NCBI GenBank assembly: GCA_021613375.1
Contig: CM038703.1
Coordinates: 56,565,254-56,629,253 of the forward strand
Source of the DNA: Megaleporinus macrocephalus
Lineage: Eukaryota > Chordata > Actinopteri > Characiformes > Anostomidae
Direction: 5' to 3'
Length of the DNA: 64,000 nucleotides
Both the position numbers and the translations under genes were made by a program. Shown one piece after another: positions 10,341 through 21,313 of the stretch. The notes under the pieces were generated by a model. That model ran no database searches and was not told the origin of the DNA. It saw only the letters and a program-made list of their open reading frames with translations. Position 1 is the stretch's first letter; the number at the start of each line of letters is the position of its first letter.

Positions 10341-11984
10341 GTTTTAACATGCAGGCATCCATGTAAATGAATAATGTAAACATTAGAGTGGCCTAATTAG
10401 TTTATAACGGAAGAATCTATCAATAAAAAACATACAGTACTGCTTCAGTTTTAAACCCATTGCACCCTCCCTTCTATATGGATAATGTGAATTCTAGGTG
10501 TTGTAAAATTGAAAAATATTTATGAACAAATTGAAAAATTCCCACATTTAAAATGCAATTTTAAAAGGACACTGCATGTATATAACACACTCCAGTGACC
10601 TTTTATTGTTAGTGCGATGAAACAATAATCAATACTAAAGTACAGAATTAGAACTGTAGTGATGTGAGTTCACTGTCTATTTTTAGCACCTCAAGCAAAA
10701 ATTTGAATCAGAACTTTAAGGAAGAGCCAAAGTTGACCTTGGGCAGCCAAGCACCATGATCAGCAAGCTTGAACAAAGCAATGACATGGTCCACAGTCAC
10801 ATGGCAAAGGTAGAAGTCAAAAATGGGTATGAGGCTGCTTACAGAAGATTCAGAAGAAGAGGAGAGATTGATAATTGGCCAAAAAATTGCAAGCAGTGGC
10901 ACCAATGAGCAGCAGAAGCAAAGGAAAGAATGAATGCAGGATCAGTAAAACCAACTGGGAGCAGATGAGGAGGCATGACAGTAAGGAGACCTGAAAAAAG
11001 TCCAATTTGAGGGATGATTGAGGCAGAGACCAAGAGGATTGGGGAGCGGGGAAGGAATGATTGAATAAGAAAACTTAAACTTAAGTTATTTCTCCATGAA
11101 GATTATTATTATTATTAAGCCCAATAATAGCAAACCAAATTAAAAATTAAAAAGGACCGGTGCTTCTAATTGATGTGGCACACATTTAAGTGGTATGTCA
11201 AGCTTTGAAGCTGTTACAAAACTCAAATTCATCGGGTTCTTAGGATTAGTTACAGTTCTCCTCCAGCTTGTCATGTCATAGAGTAGATAAAATCTATAGT
11301 CTAGTTACACTTAGAAATTGTGGGCTGATTGAATAATTATCTGGTGATAAAAATGTTTGAGAGTAGCTGTTTGGATGCTCAGATACTTCAGGAAGAGGCA
11401 TGCAGGCCAGAGGTACCTACTCAGCAGCATAGGCCAACAATGGAATAATCATCGCCCATCACAGTGCTACTGGTGCCAAATAGACATTGCACGTTGCATA
11501 AAACATGATTGTAGCTCTGGCAGGAAACAAAAACATTCAAAGACATGTACCCTATTCAAGACTGACTTCACCACCTCACCTTCCTTAACTATTTCATTCA
11601 AAAAGAACAAAAACAGCAGTAAATTCCTAAACTGCCAAACTCTTGAACAAAGCTACAACAAAGCTGAATCCTATCATACATACTACCCTTACAATGTAAA
11701 ATTTAAGTATATTTTCTGGGTATACTTTATGTAGTAAGTATATTAATGTCAGTGTATCAGCAGAAACTTGTAATTGTACTATTTAAATACTTTTGGGGAA
11801 TAAATTGGCCACTTTTTAATTTATAAATGTAAACTTTGTGTTAGGAGTAGTAAGCTTTGACGTCTAGTTTACATATTTTGTTCTACAACTACATTAAAGT
11901 GAATTTATAAGGATATACTGTTAGTTTACTAGTTTAACATAATACTTGGACCGACACCCTCCCTAATTAATAGGGTCCTGACTT
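10341..11984. other. OR-unit flanking DNA, no gene seen
   Basis: Repeated at 22907-24585 and 40502-42160. Contains OR-3'-flank-like blocks (10372-10640), an (ATT)n run near 11103, and GCAGGCCAGAGGTACC...CAGCAGCATAGGCC at 11401, which resembles the OR upstream block at 1252. A 125-codon frame at 11357-11734 lacks an ATG and varies at amino acid positions between copies, so it is not called as a gene. Confidence 0.6.
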
Positions 11985-12300
11985 TTTTAACAGACAGACC
12001 CTAGTAAGAATTGGCAAACGTGCATCCAGCACAAGAACTGTAAGCTCAGGGACCCCCATAGCTGTGTGTTGAGCCCCATTTAGTACACAATTCTCAGAAC
12101 TATTTGCCTTCCAGAACATCAGTAGCACAAAGTTTGCTACTAATTATTACAGTCATAAAACTAATATCTTTCAGGGATGAAACAGCATACAGGAAAGTAG
12201 CACAATCTTTTGCTAACTGCAGACCAAGAAAATAACTATTGGCTCAACTACACATACAAAACATTGACTTTATATCACTGCTATTTGCTTACTGTTTGCA
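11985..12300 (+). mobile_element. Rex1-like LINE RT relic
   Basis: Frame-shifted pieces read FLTDRP, then DPHSCVLSPI and YTILR, then DETAYRKVAQ. These match, in order, the LDFLTGRPQ, GVPQGCVLSPLLY and DE-AYR-EV blocks of Rex1-type RTs. It is heavily decayed. The copy in unit B (42140-42440) is similar. The copy at 24590 lacks 125 bp of it. Confidence 0.55.
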
Positions 12301-12659
12301 CAAAACTCCATAAAACTGGTGTTGCATGGTTAACCCTTTAACTCCTTCAACTCTATGCATAACACAGGACAAAAAATTATAATGATAATTATCATGTTTG
12401 GTAATTTATGTGTACCTCATTATTATTTTATGCTGATAAAAGATTTGTGAAATGTGACTTTTATTGTGTTTACAACCTATTTTACCATGCATATGATATT
12501 TAGACCCCTACAAATAGATTCCCTTCTTAATTGACTCTGAGGGATGAACACTATCCTTGATGGACTCTTACCTTTGATGATATCCAGCAGTTAGACTCAA
12601 TCCTTGGAATTTGATAGATGGACTCCCTCCCTCATGGACTCCCACAGGTAGACTCCCAC
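12301..12659. repeat. Degenerate GATGGACTCC-type tandem repeat
   Basis: From about 12490 to 12659 the sequence is built from variants of CCTTGATGGACTCTGACAGG and TAGACTCCC. It is the left end of the long array seen at 24975-26450. The LINE at 12660 is inserted into it. Confidence 0.65.
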
Positions 12660-13503
12660 TTTCTGCAAGGGAAGCTTATTTTTCTAATATTATTACTAAA
12701 CATTTTAACAGACCTAACATTTTGTTCAGTACAATTAACTCGTTCCTTAAACCTGTACCTGAATTTGGGTTAATTCCGTCCCCTGGCTTATGTGAAGACT
12801 TTTTAAACTTTTCTATTGGAAAGACTGAGAATATTCAATCTCATTTTACATTTTTGGGACCAGATTTTCTTCTTCCACAGCCATGTAGACATCTAAGTGT
12901 TTTTAGAGAATGTGTTACTGTTTCAATGATGGAACTTACAGACTTAGTAATTAACACTAAGCTGCAACAACCCCTCTTGATATTATGCCACCTCAGTTGG
13001 TTAAGGAGTCAATGGGTGTTTTGGGACCATTTATCCAGAACATCATCAATACCCCCTTAACTACTGGTATGGTTCCTGCTGTAGTTACTCCTCTGCTTAA
13101 AAAGCAGAACCTTGATGTCACAATGGTCAGTAGCTATCGTCCGATTTCTAGATTGCCGTTTTTAGCTAAATTACTGGAAAAGGTGGTGTATCATCAGCTT
13201 CTACCGTTTTTAAGTAATAACCACATTTCTGAAAAATTTCAGTCGGGTTTTAAGGCTATGCACAGCACGGAATCTGCCCTCCTTACAGTGACTAACGACC
13301 TCTTGCTTATAGCTGATTCTGAACATTGTGCTATCCTTTTGGTTTTTGACACAGTTGACCATAACATACTTATTGGGCGCTTAGAAGAGTGGATGGGGTT
13401 ACAGGGAGTGGTCCTGAGTTGGTTTAGGTCTTACCTGGAACATAGAACCTTTTCAGTGAATATGGGCAACTATTTCTCCTCTCCGCAGACATGTCTTGGG
13501 GTG
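12660..13503 (+). mobile_element. L2-like LINE, 5'-truncated, cut by assembly gap (unit A)
   Basis: Begins inside the linker before the RT domain (AYFSNIITKHFNRPNILFST). After one frameshift near 12990 it continues through RT blocks PLLKKQNLD, SSYRPISRLPFLAKLLEKVV, KFQSGFKAMHSTESALL, FDTVDHNIL and FRSYLEHRT, and ends at the gap. The identical LINE at 42812-44790 supplies the rest. The insertion site is established by the empty allele at about 25105. The RT clade is judged from motif style. Confidence 0.85.
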
Positions 13504-14503
13504 NNNNNNNNNNNNNNNNNNNNNNNNNNNNNNNNNNNNNNNNNNNNNNNNNNNNNNNNNNNNNNNNNNNNNNNNNNNNNNNNNNNNNNNNNNNNNNNNN
13601 NNNNNNNNNNNNNNNNNNNNNNNNNNNNNNNNNNNNNNNNNNNNNNNNNNNNNNNNNNNNNNNNNNNNNNNNNNNNNNNNNNNNNNNNNNNNNNNNNNNN
13701 NNNNNNNNNNNNNNNNNNNNNNNNNNNNNNNNNNNNNNNNNNNNNNNNNNNNNNNNNNNNNNNNNNNNNNNNNNNNNNNNNNNNNNNNNNNNNNNNNNNN
13801 NNNNNNNNNNNNNNNNNNNNNNNNNNNNNNNNNNNNNNNNNNNNNNNNNNNNNNNNNNNNNNNNNNNNNNNNNNNNNNNNNNNNNNNNNNNNNNNNNNNN
13901 NNNNNNNNNNNNNNNNNNNNNNNNNNNNNNNNNNNNNNNNNNNNNNNNNNNNNNNNNNNNNNNNNNNNNNNNNNNNNNNNNNNNNNNNNNNNNNNNNNNN
14001 NNNNNNNNNNNNNNNNNNNNNNNNNNNNNNNNNNNNNNNNNNNNNNNNNNNNNNNNNNNNNNNNNNNNNNNNNNNNNNNNNNNNNNNNNNNNNNNNNNNN
14101 NNNNNNNNNNNNNNNNNNNNNNNNNNNNNNNNNNNNNNNNNNNNNNNNNNNNNNNNNNNNNNNNNNNNNNNNNNNNNNNNNNNNNNNNNNNNNNNNNNNN
14201 NNNNNNNNNNNNNNNNNNNNNNNNNNNNNNNNNNNNNNNNNNNNNNNNNNNNNNNNNNNNNNNNNNNNNNNNNNNNNNNNNNNNNNNNNNNNNNNNNNNN
14301 NNNNNNNNNNNNNNNNNNNNNNNNNNNNNNNNNNNNNNNNNNNNNNNNNNNNNNNNNNNNNNNNNNNNNNNNNNNNNNNNNNNNNNNNNNNNNNNNNNNN
14401 NNNNNNNNNNNNNNNNNNNNNNNNNNNNNNNNNNNNNNNNNNNNNNNNNNNNNNNNNNNNNNNNNNNNNNNNNNNNNNNNNNNNNNNNNNNNNNNNNNNN
14501 NNN
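13504..14503. other. Assembly gap (1000 N)
   Basis: Exactly 1000 undetermined bases, a round number that suggests a placeholder of unknown true size. It falls in the middle of the LINE, at the point where the duplicated unit A stops matching unit B. Confidence 0.98.
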
Positions 14504-14750
14504 AGACTTGAGGGGATAACCAGTTGGTCCCTCTGAAAAAGAAAGCCATTTCGGAGCACATAATGAATTCAGTTGGGTGGATTTTACTCTCTCTGGGCTT
14601 CGTAGATAAATTACTGTATCTCAGGGTCTGTCTGCTGACTAGTGGTGATCTCCTCCCAGGGCACCAGGAATTGGGTCGGTCGCACAGAAGATCACCAGAC
14701 AGCAAAAAGGTACTGTAGGAGGGAGACTATATTACACTGATCTTTGTAAA
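14504..14750. other. Sequence after gap, no gene seen
   Basis: No match to the LINE or to unit B, so the gap does not simply continue the unit. Nothing recognisable. Confidence 0.5.
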
Positions 14751-15730
14751 GATCTTTGTAAAGTGTAAAGTTGAATCCCTGTAATTTAATAGCCCACCTG
14801 GTCAGTCATGAAGATTGCCTCGGCTGATTAAAAACCCAAGTAAGAAGAACGTGATTAGTGATGACACTGATCTCCTTCCAGGTAACATCTCCACTTTTCA
14901 ATCGCCCAAACTAAGCACTCATTCCCAGATCCAGAATATGCATGTTCTATGGGGCTAAGCAACCTAGAGGCATAAGCAATAATTAGCTTCTGATCATGTG
15001 CCTTCTGTGTGAAGACAGCTTCTACCCCATTTTCATTGGCATCACTATGAGCCATTAATGGTTTCGAAAAATCAGGGTCAGATTGGATTGGAGATGATTG
15101 AAGGGCTTTCTTAATGTCCTCAAAGGCATTATAACATGCACTGTTCCAACTACACACATCTCTTACATACATCTTCTTCAATTGATGAAGAGGTGCAGCT
15201 TGCTCGGAAAACTGGGGAATAAACTGATGATACTATCGAACCATGCCTACAAACCTCTGATATTCTTTGATGGTTTTTGGCTCAGGATAGCCCTGGATGG
15301 CCTGAATTTTGTCTGGATCTATCTGAATGCCTTTACTCGACACTACATGTCCTAAAAGTTTCAATGAGTGTTGCATGAGGTTGTCCTTTTTGAGGTTAAG
15401 GGTGAGTCCTGCCTGCTTGAGAAGACAGCACTGAGCTGGGAAAGATGTTATTCCACATCTGGAGAATAGATCACAATGTCACCTATGTAGACAACACAGT
15501 GCACTTCCTAAGCAGATCTTGCAACACATTCTCCATCAAAAGCTGAAAGGTTGCTGGACACATGAATGGAAGGCGCATAAATTCATATATTCCTCAGCAG
15601 GTAACAAAATCAGTTTTTGCTATGCATGCTTCTTCAAGACCAACTTGCCAGTGTCCACTTTTCAGGTCTGATGTACTGAAAATGTGAGCTCCATGTAAAG
15701 ACTCCAAGACCTCCAGTATTCAAGGCATGG
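14751..15730 (-). mobile_element. Ty3/gypsy RT-RNase H relic (minus strand)
   Basis: The reading frame at 14855-15181 shows an RNase H domain: AFEDIKKAL, DPDFSKPL, HSDANENGVEAVF, IIAYASRLLSP, VWAIEKWRCYLEG. Upstream on the same strand (15183-15700) are RT pieces: GHVVSSKGIQIDPDKIQAIQ and the catalytic box VVYIGDIVIYS near 15490, where the usual Y-x-D-D has become Y-I-G-D. Stops and frameshifts interrupt it. Gag, protease and integrase are not seen. The LTR-like block at 15890 lies on its 5' side. Confidence 0.8.
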
Positions 15731-15887
15731 AGTGGGCATCCAAGTGAGTCTCAGTGTTTATTCCACAGTAGTGAATATAAAATCAATTCCCACTCAGACC
15801 CCCACAGGCTATTTTTTGGATGGGTATTTGGTCGATGGTGCTGATAATGCCAGTGTCGCAGGTCGGAGCCCAGTATGGGCCACCAAA
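15731..15887 (-). mobile_element. Gypsy leader with primer-binding-like site
   Basis: Read on the minus strand, TTTTTGGTGGCCCATACTGG (about 15872-15890) follows the LTR-like block, as expected for a primer-binding region. Little of gag is left between it and the RT relic. Confidence 0.35.
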
Positions 15888-16240
15888 AATATAATGCCTT
15901 GCAGGACTCCTTTCCCACTAGGAGTATATAAAACCCAGGGAACGAACTAGTCTTGCCTTAATATTGAAAGATTACAAGAAGCAATGCTTTACCTTTTTTC
16001 AGTGTTCTTGACAGTAAATGTGATTTGTACAATCAATAAGCCCCAGCCCTCAACACAGACAATACAAACAACCATGAAACCACAATGTACACAATATGTA
16101 TAAAAGTAGAAATGGGCTTGAAAGAGTCGCAAACCAGTCAATCCAGTATTGGAGGAAGTTTGGATTGGAAGAGTAGGTCCACTGGGAAAGTGTCCTGAAT
16201 ACTCCTTCTTTAGTTTCATCTTTAGTTCATCCTCATTTCT
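15888..16240 (-). mobile_element. LTR of the minus-strand gypsy relic
   Basis: Shares most of its length with the lone blocks at 9223-9570 and 39628-39970. Its position next to gypsy pol identifies the family as an LTR. The left end is at about 15890; the right end is uncertain. Confidence 0.5.
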
Positions 16241-16375
16241 ACCATGCCACCATTGTATAGAATGCTTAGATTTCTTTTAGATGCAGGTCTGGGTGTATTA
16301 AAACTACAATTCCTCTTTCCTGATTTCTAATATTAGACAGCCAGTAACAGGGGTAAATCTAATACAGTGACAAAT
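16241..16375. other. Short unassigned interval
   Basis: Nothing recognised between the LTR and the LINE tail. Confidence 0.5.
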
Positions 16376-16575
16376 AAGATAAGATAAAATAATCTTTTAT
16401 TTGTCCCACAGTGGGGAAATTCATAGTGTTATAGCAGCAAATGGATAGCAAGGCACACTTAGTACAAAAATAGATAAATAAACAGTACAGTATATACAAT
16501 ATACACAATAAACAATGCAGTATACACAATATTAATAATAAATGGAAAGTAAATAATAAGATAAGTAAATAATAA
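16376..16575 (-). mobile_element. LINE 3' end fragment (Rex1/CR1-like)
   Basis: ATAAGATAAAATAATCTTTT then ATTTGTCCCACAGTGGGGAA is the complement of the GGGAC-AATAAAG-TTATCTTATCTTAT tail typical of fish Rex1/CR1-type LINEs. A similar tail occurs at 51723-51850 next to the minus-strand LINE ORF. Only the tail remains here. Confidence 0.6.
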
Positions 16576-16977
16576 GAGGTCTTTAAAAGGGACTGGGATA
16601 AGTAACATTGATGATTGGTTCAGGACTCTGTCACCAGTAATGTATTAGTAATGTACTGCATGCTGGAAATGTCCTCGGACTAGGAGCTGATTGAGGCATG
16701 GCAGCTCTGGTACAAGCAGCCTTCAGTTTAGGATTTTTCCTTTTAAATTAAACATAATATCTTGTATGACGCAGATCAATCTTGTAAGACTGATCTCCTA
16801 CATTGGTGCCTCATAGGATGTCACAGAATAGCCACCTGCATTGGCAGTATCATCCAGCCTTCCAGAGGGTGCCTGTGAACTGTAGATCTGAAGATAAAGG
16901 AAGTGGCCAGACACTTGCCTCACAGCGCTGTTGGGGGTGACCTTACGTCTTGCCCTCTCTGGGTCTGGCAAGCTGAT
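16576..16977. other. Unassigned interval, target of the large LTR
   Basis: A 65-codon minus-strand frame at 16798-16995 (VSGHFLYLQIYSSQAPSGR) is distantly similar to the repeat at 3080-3320 and could be part of an unidentified repeat. The last five bases (CTGAT, 16973-16977) form one copy of the target duplication of the adjacent LTR. Confidence 0.4.
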
Positions 16978-17039
16978 TGTTACGCTGGGGACCAAACAGG
17001 ACCCAAATGCGGGGAGACTACATATCTAACTAAATATCT

Positions 17040-17120
17040 TGTTGAGCGTGGTGGGATTTGAACCGGGACAGGGTACGGGAACCGTAGTTTAAACGGCTGA
17101 GCTAAGGACGCAGTGGAGGA
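17040..17120 (-). other. tRNA-like A/B-box module 1 inside the LTR
   Basis: On the minus strand: GCGTCCTTAGCTCAGCCGTT, then about 25 bases later GGTTCAAATCCCACCACGC. TTAGCTCAG resembles a tRNA A box and GGTTCAAATCC a B box, and the acceptor ends pair in part (GCGT with ACGC). The D-arm does not close, so this is not called as a tRNA gene. Confidence 0.4.
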
Positions 17121-17157
17121 GCAGGGGGGAGAAAGGTTTAAATGAGAGAGGGTGGAA

Positions 17158-17194
17158 GAATGAATGAATGAGTGAATGAATGAATGAATGAATA
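17158..17194. repeat. (GAAT)n microsatellite
   Basis: About nine imperfect GAAT units within the solo LTR. Confidence 0.9.
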
Positions 17195-17297
17195 TGTATG
17201 AGGGGTGAAACAACAGAGGAAAGATTTGAAAAAAAATAAGGGAGAAGGGCGCTTGTGAACTCGGGTGCTTAATAGCCGCGAAAACAAAAACATTTTG

Positions 17298-17375
17298 ATC
17301 CGCGACCACGGGATTCAAACCGGGGTCGCAGTGAACGAGGGGCGGTGACCATCAAAGCGCTGCGGCAGCTCTGCT
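17298..17375 (-). other. tRNA-like module 2 inside the LTR
   Basis: Minus strand: GCCGCAGCGCTTTGATGG, then GCGACCCCGGTTTGAATCCC and GTGGTCGCGG. GGTTTGAATCC matches a B box with one change. The arm GCGACC...GGTCGC around it can pair, so the T-arm-like hairpin is long. An A box is weak. It is about 250 bp from module 1 in the same orientation. Confidence 0.35.
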
Positions 17376-17596
17376 GAAATTTCTCCCTCAAAATAAAGTG
17401 CCGCTCGCATCGGGCTCAAACAAAGGAGAGGGGAGAAACGAGAAAGATAATTAAAGTGCCGCGTGTGTTAACGTGCTAGAGGAGGCAAAACTAGTGTGGT
17501 CGGGAGTCTCGGAACACCAACCTAGACGACTACCTCACGCCAGCACAAACTGGAGCACCAAAAACCTCGAAACTTTTAGCGTTCCGAGGACACAAA

Positions 17597-19800
17597 AGCC
17601 CCACTGGGTACCTCGCGCAGACTGGCGCTACACAATACCAGAAACCCCACTGGGTACCTCGCGCAGACTGGCGCTACACAATACCAGAAACCCCACTGGG
17701 TACCTCGCGCAGACTGGCGCTACACAATACCAGAAACCCCACTGGGTACCTCGCGCAGACTGGCGTTACAAATACCAGAAACCCCACTGGGTACCTCGCG
17801 CAGACTGGCGCTACACAATACCAGAAACCCCACTGGGTACCTCGCGCAGACTGGTGCTACACAATACCAGAAACCCCACTGGGTACCTCGCGCAGACTGG
17901 CGTTACAAAATACCAGAAACCCCACTGGGTACCTCGCGCAGACTGGCGCTACAATACCAGAAACCCCACTGGGTACCTCGCGCAGACTGGCGCTACACAA
18001 TACCAGAAACCCCACTGGGTACCTCGCGCAGACTGGTGTTACAACATACCAGAAACCCCACTGGGTACCTCGCGCAGACTGGCGCTACAAAATACCAGAA
18101 ACCCCACTGAGTACCTCGCGCAGACTGGCGCTACACAATACCAGAAACCCCACTGGGTACCTCGCGCAGACTGGCGCTACAAAATACCAGAAACCCCACT
18201 GGGTACCTCGCGCAGACTGGTGTTACACAATACCAGAAACCCCACTGGGTACCTCGCGCAGACTGGCACTACAAAATACCAGAAACCCCACTGGGTACCT
18301 CGCGCAGACTGGCGCTACACAATACCAGAAACCCCACTGGTACCTCGCGCAGACTGGCGCTACACAATACCAGAAACCCCACTGGGTACCTCGCGCAGAC
18401 TGGCGCTACAAATACCAGAAACCCCACTGGGTACCTCGCGCAGACTGGCGTTAAAATACCAGAAACCCCACTGGGTACCTCGCGCAGACTGGCGCTACAC
18501 AATACCAGAAACCCCACTGGGTACCTCGCGCAGACTGGCGTTACAAAATACCAGAAACCCCACTGGGTACCTCGCGCAGACTGGCGCTACACAATACCAG
18601 AAACCCCACTGGGTACCTCGCGCAGACTGGCGCTACACAATACCAGAAACCCCACTGGGTACCTCGCGCAGACTGGTGTTACAAAATACCAGAAACCCCA
18701 CTGGGTACCTCGCGCAGACTGGCGCTACAAAATACCAGAAACCCCACTGAGTACCTCGCGCAGACTGGCGCTACACAATACCAGAAACCCCACTGGTACC
18801 TCGCGCAGACTGGCGCTACACAATACCAGAAACCCCACTGGGTACCTCGCGCAGACTGGCACTACAATACCAGAAACCCCACTGGGTACCTCGCGCAGAC
18901 TGGCGCTACAAAATACCAGAAACCCCACTGGGTACCTCGCGCAGACTGGCGCTACAATACCAGAAACCCCACTGGGTACCTCGCGCAGACTGGTGTTACA
19001 ACATACCAGAACCCCACTGGGTACCTCGCGCAGACTGGCGCTACACAATACCAGAAACCCCACTGGGTACCTCGCGCAGACTGGCGCTACACAATACCAG
19101 AAACCCCACTGGGTACCTCGCGCAGACTGGTGTTACAACATACCAGAAGCCCCACTGGGTACCTCGCGCAGACTGGTGCTACACAATACCAGAAACCCCA
19201 CTGGGTACCTCGCGCAGACTGGTGTTACAAAATACCAGAAACCCCACTGGGTACCTCGCGCAGACTGGCGCTACACAATACCAGAAACCCCACTGGGTAC
19301 CTCGCGCAGACTGGTGTTACAACATACCAGAAGCCCCACTGGGTACCTCGCGCAGACTGGCGCTACACAATACCAGAAACCCCACTGGGTACCTCGCGCA
19401 GACTGGCGCTACACAATACCAGAAACCCCACTGGGTACCTCGCGCAGACTGGTGTTACAACATACCAGAAGCCCCACTGGGTACCTCGCGCAGACTGGTG
19501 CTACACAATACCAGAAACCCCACTGGGTACCTCGCGCAGACTGGTGTTACAACATACCAGAAACCCCACTGGGTACCTCGCGCAGACTGGCGCTACAAAA
19601 TACCAGAAACCCCACTGGTACCTCGCGCAGACTGGCGCTACACAATACCAGAAACCCCACTGGGTACCTCGCGCAGACTGGCGCTACACAATACCAGAAA
19701 CCCCACTGGGTACCTCGCGCAGACTGGTGTTACAAAATACCAGAAACCCCACTGAGTACCTCGCACAGACTGGTGTTACAACATACCAGAAACCCCACTG
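17597..19800. repeat. 46-bp minisatellite, about 48 copies
   Basis: The unit contains CCCCACTGGGTACCTCGCGC, AGACTGGCGCTAC and ACAATACCAGAAA. Variants are GCGCTAC/GTGTTAC/GTGCTAC and ACAAT/AAAAT/ACAT, and a few units are 1-3 bp short. Variant units are interspersed along the array, as in unequal exchange. Long reading frames through it (up to 425 codons) are artefacts of a stop-poor unit. Confidence 0.95.
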
Positions 19801-19997
19801 AGATTTGTCTGCTTTACCGTTTACCGGACGCAAAGGTATGCTCGGCGTTCAACCTAAATAGGCTGGGCACAGGTGGCCCTCGTGAGGCCTGATTGGCCCG
19901 GGGGTTGCTGGGAGATGGAGTTTTCTTTAGTCTGAGCGACCCGTCACTGCAGCCCTCTAGTGGCCGGTTGCAGCGTAGCGGGCCTTCTAACACTGAT

Positions 19998-20362
19998 CTT
20001 AAATGATAACTAGTTAAAAGAAGTATGAAACAACCAAGTACTCACTTCACTAAAGTAAACAATAACTTATGAACATGCTACTCCCCGGTATGGAGTTCAC
20101 ATCGTCCTCCCAACACCAACACCTCTTAATATTTTCTTTAACTACTGTTTGTCCTCGCACCAGTGCAGTAGAGAGTCACTTCTGGATTTCGGTAAAGATC
20201 ACCACAAACTCACTTTCTGACTTCCACGTTCTTCTACACATGGACTTGGACTGACGCCAACCAGCAAAACTCAGCAGCACCAGCCTTGGGCGAGCAGTGC
20301 AGCTGACAGGTTCAAGACAGAAGTATGGCAGGAGAGCTGAGCTACATGCTAGGCTATAGGCT
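19998..20362. other. Interval after LTR, no gene seen
   Basis: No recognisable gene. The sequence from about 20250 may already belong to the LINE remnant that follows. Confidence 0.4.
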
Positions 20363-20569
20363 ATGACTGATGCTAGCAAACTTGATGATCTGAGAATTAG
20401 GATTATAATCGACGGCTGGTTTAGAGATTGTTGTGCTCTTATTCTCACAGAAACCTGTTTCTCAGACACCCAGATTCTGCAATCCAGCAACATCCTTCTC
20501 CTGCTCCTCCTCAAAATCTTCTGTGCGTACAGGATAGTGGGAGGCCATCATGAACTTAAGACAAGTTAA
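20363..20569 (+). mobile_element. LINE endonuclease relic
   Basis: A 68-codon frame reads LDDLRIRIIIDGWFRDCCAL followed by ILTETCFSDTQ, matching the RDC...LTETW block of non-LTR endonucleases, with Trp changed to Cys as in the relic at 3390. Downstream, 20575-20610 resembles 3860-3895, so both come from one longer repeat. Confidence 0.55.
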
Positions 20570-21250
20570 CTTAAAAGACAAGTGACCGAGGGACTTTCCC
20601 ATCTTGCGTATAGGATGCAATGGAACCTCTGTGAACCTTCAGGCAAACCAACCAACCAATCTTGGAAAGGGAGTCAACCTGGGTAGTTAGCATGTCAAAC
20701 ATAGCTTGGAGAATGTTTAGCTTGAGTTTGCAAAGTTTGCAATGGTTTCACCATAGACAACAATATTATTCCTAAAAGGTTCCAAAGTTATCTCTGTTTT
20801 CACAGCCGTCCGGGACTGAATTTACTGATAATGTCAACCATTCTGTTAACCAACAGAATCTCAACAGCATCTAGCTTCTGTTGAATTTCTGGTTTAGGCG
20901 ATAGCAAAGGCTTGTTGCAGCCTAATTTAGTAACTTCGGCTCTGCCTCCAAACATCCATCAAATGATGTTCCAGATGATATTTTTCTTTCAGGACTGATA
21001 AGTTGGTAGGTTACTCCCACAGCCAAAATAATCTGAAAACTGGAATATTTGGTGAAATCGTACCTCATCAAGACTAAGACTACAGGTCACTAAATCACCT
21101 TAACTAACTTCAAGAAATTGTCATTCAAAGCTGCTCTGAAAGGAAATAACAGTAAATAACAAGAAATTTGTGAATTTTTGAAACAAATCATGGCATATTC
21201 ACTATAAACATTCTGTTGCATATTTTAAACAAAGGCGGTAAAAAGTCTTT
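20570..21250. other. Unassigned interval upstream of OR
   Basis: No ORF or repeat was recognised beyond the short similarity to 3860-3895. From about 21255 it aligns with OR upstream DNA. Confidence 0.4.
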
Positions 21251-21313
21251 AAATCTGTGGAAACACCTTGTTCATGCACCTGTAAGAGAGACAGGACAGA
21301 TTTAGCAGTCTAT

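Larger units (their letters stand above)
16978..19992 (-). mobile_element. Giant solo LTR (3,015 bp) with internal minisatellite
   Basis: The block starts TGTTACGCTGGGGACC and ends GGGCCTTCTAACA, and is flanked on both sides by CTGAT (16973-16977, 19993-19997). TG...CA ends plus an exact 5-bp target duplication define one LTR insertion. On the minus strand it begins TGTTAGAAGGCCCGC, has a TATA-like CCTATTTAGG about 140 bp in, and ends with GCATTTGGGTCCTG...CAGCGTAACA, like other fish gypsy LTRs. About 2.2 kb of it is a 46-bp tandem repeat. No internal retrotransposon genes remain, so it is a solo LTR. The strand is inferred from the promoter and end motifs. Confidence 0.85.

Noticed and set aside
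11357..11734. 125-codon frame preserved in three copies (also 23937-24314 and 41519-41896)
   Set aside because: It has no ATG (opens at TTG), the three copies are nearly identical throughout, and the few substitutions change amino acids. Conservation reflects recent duplication, not selection.
13491..14536. Long frames across the gap
   Set aside because: Made of undetermined bases.
17040..17120. Functional tRNA gene
   Set aside because: A- and B-box-like words are present, but the D-arm does not pair and the acceptor stem has mismatches.
17473..19892. Frames of 425, 299 and 223 codons with repeated TGYLAQTGATQYQKPHW peptide
   Set aside because: By-products of a 46-bp minisatellite. Several frames are open at once and indels between units shift frames.
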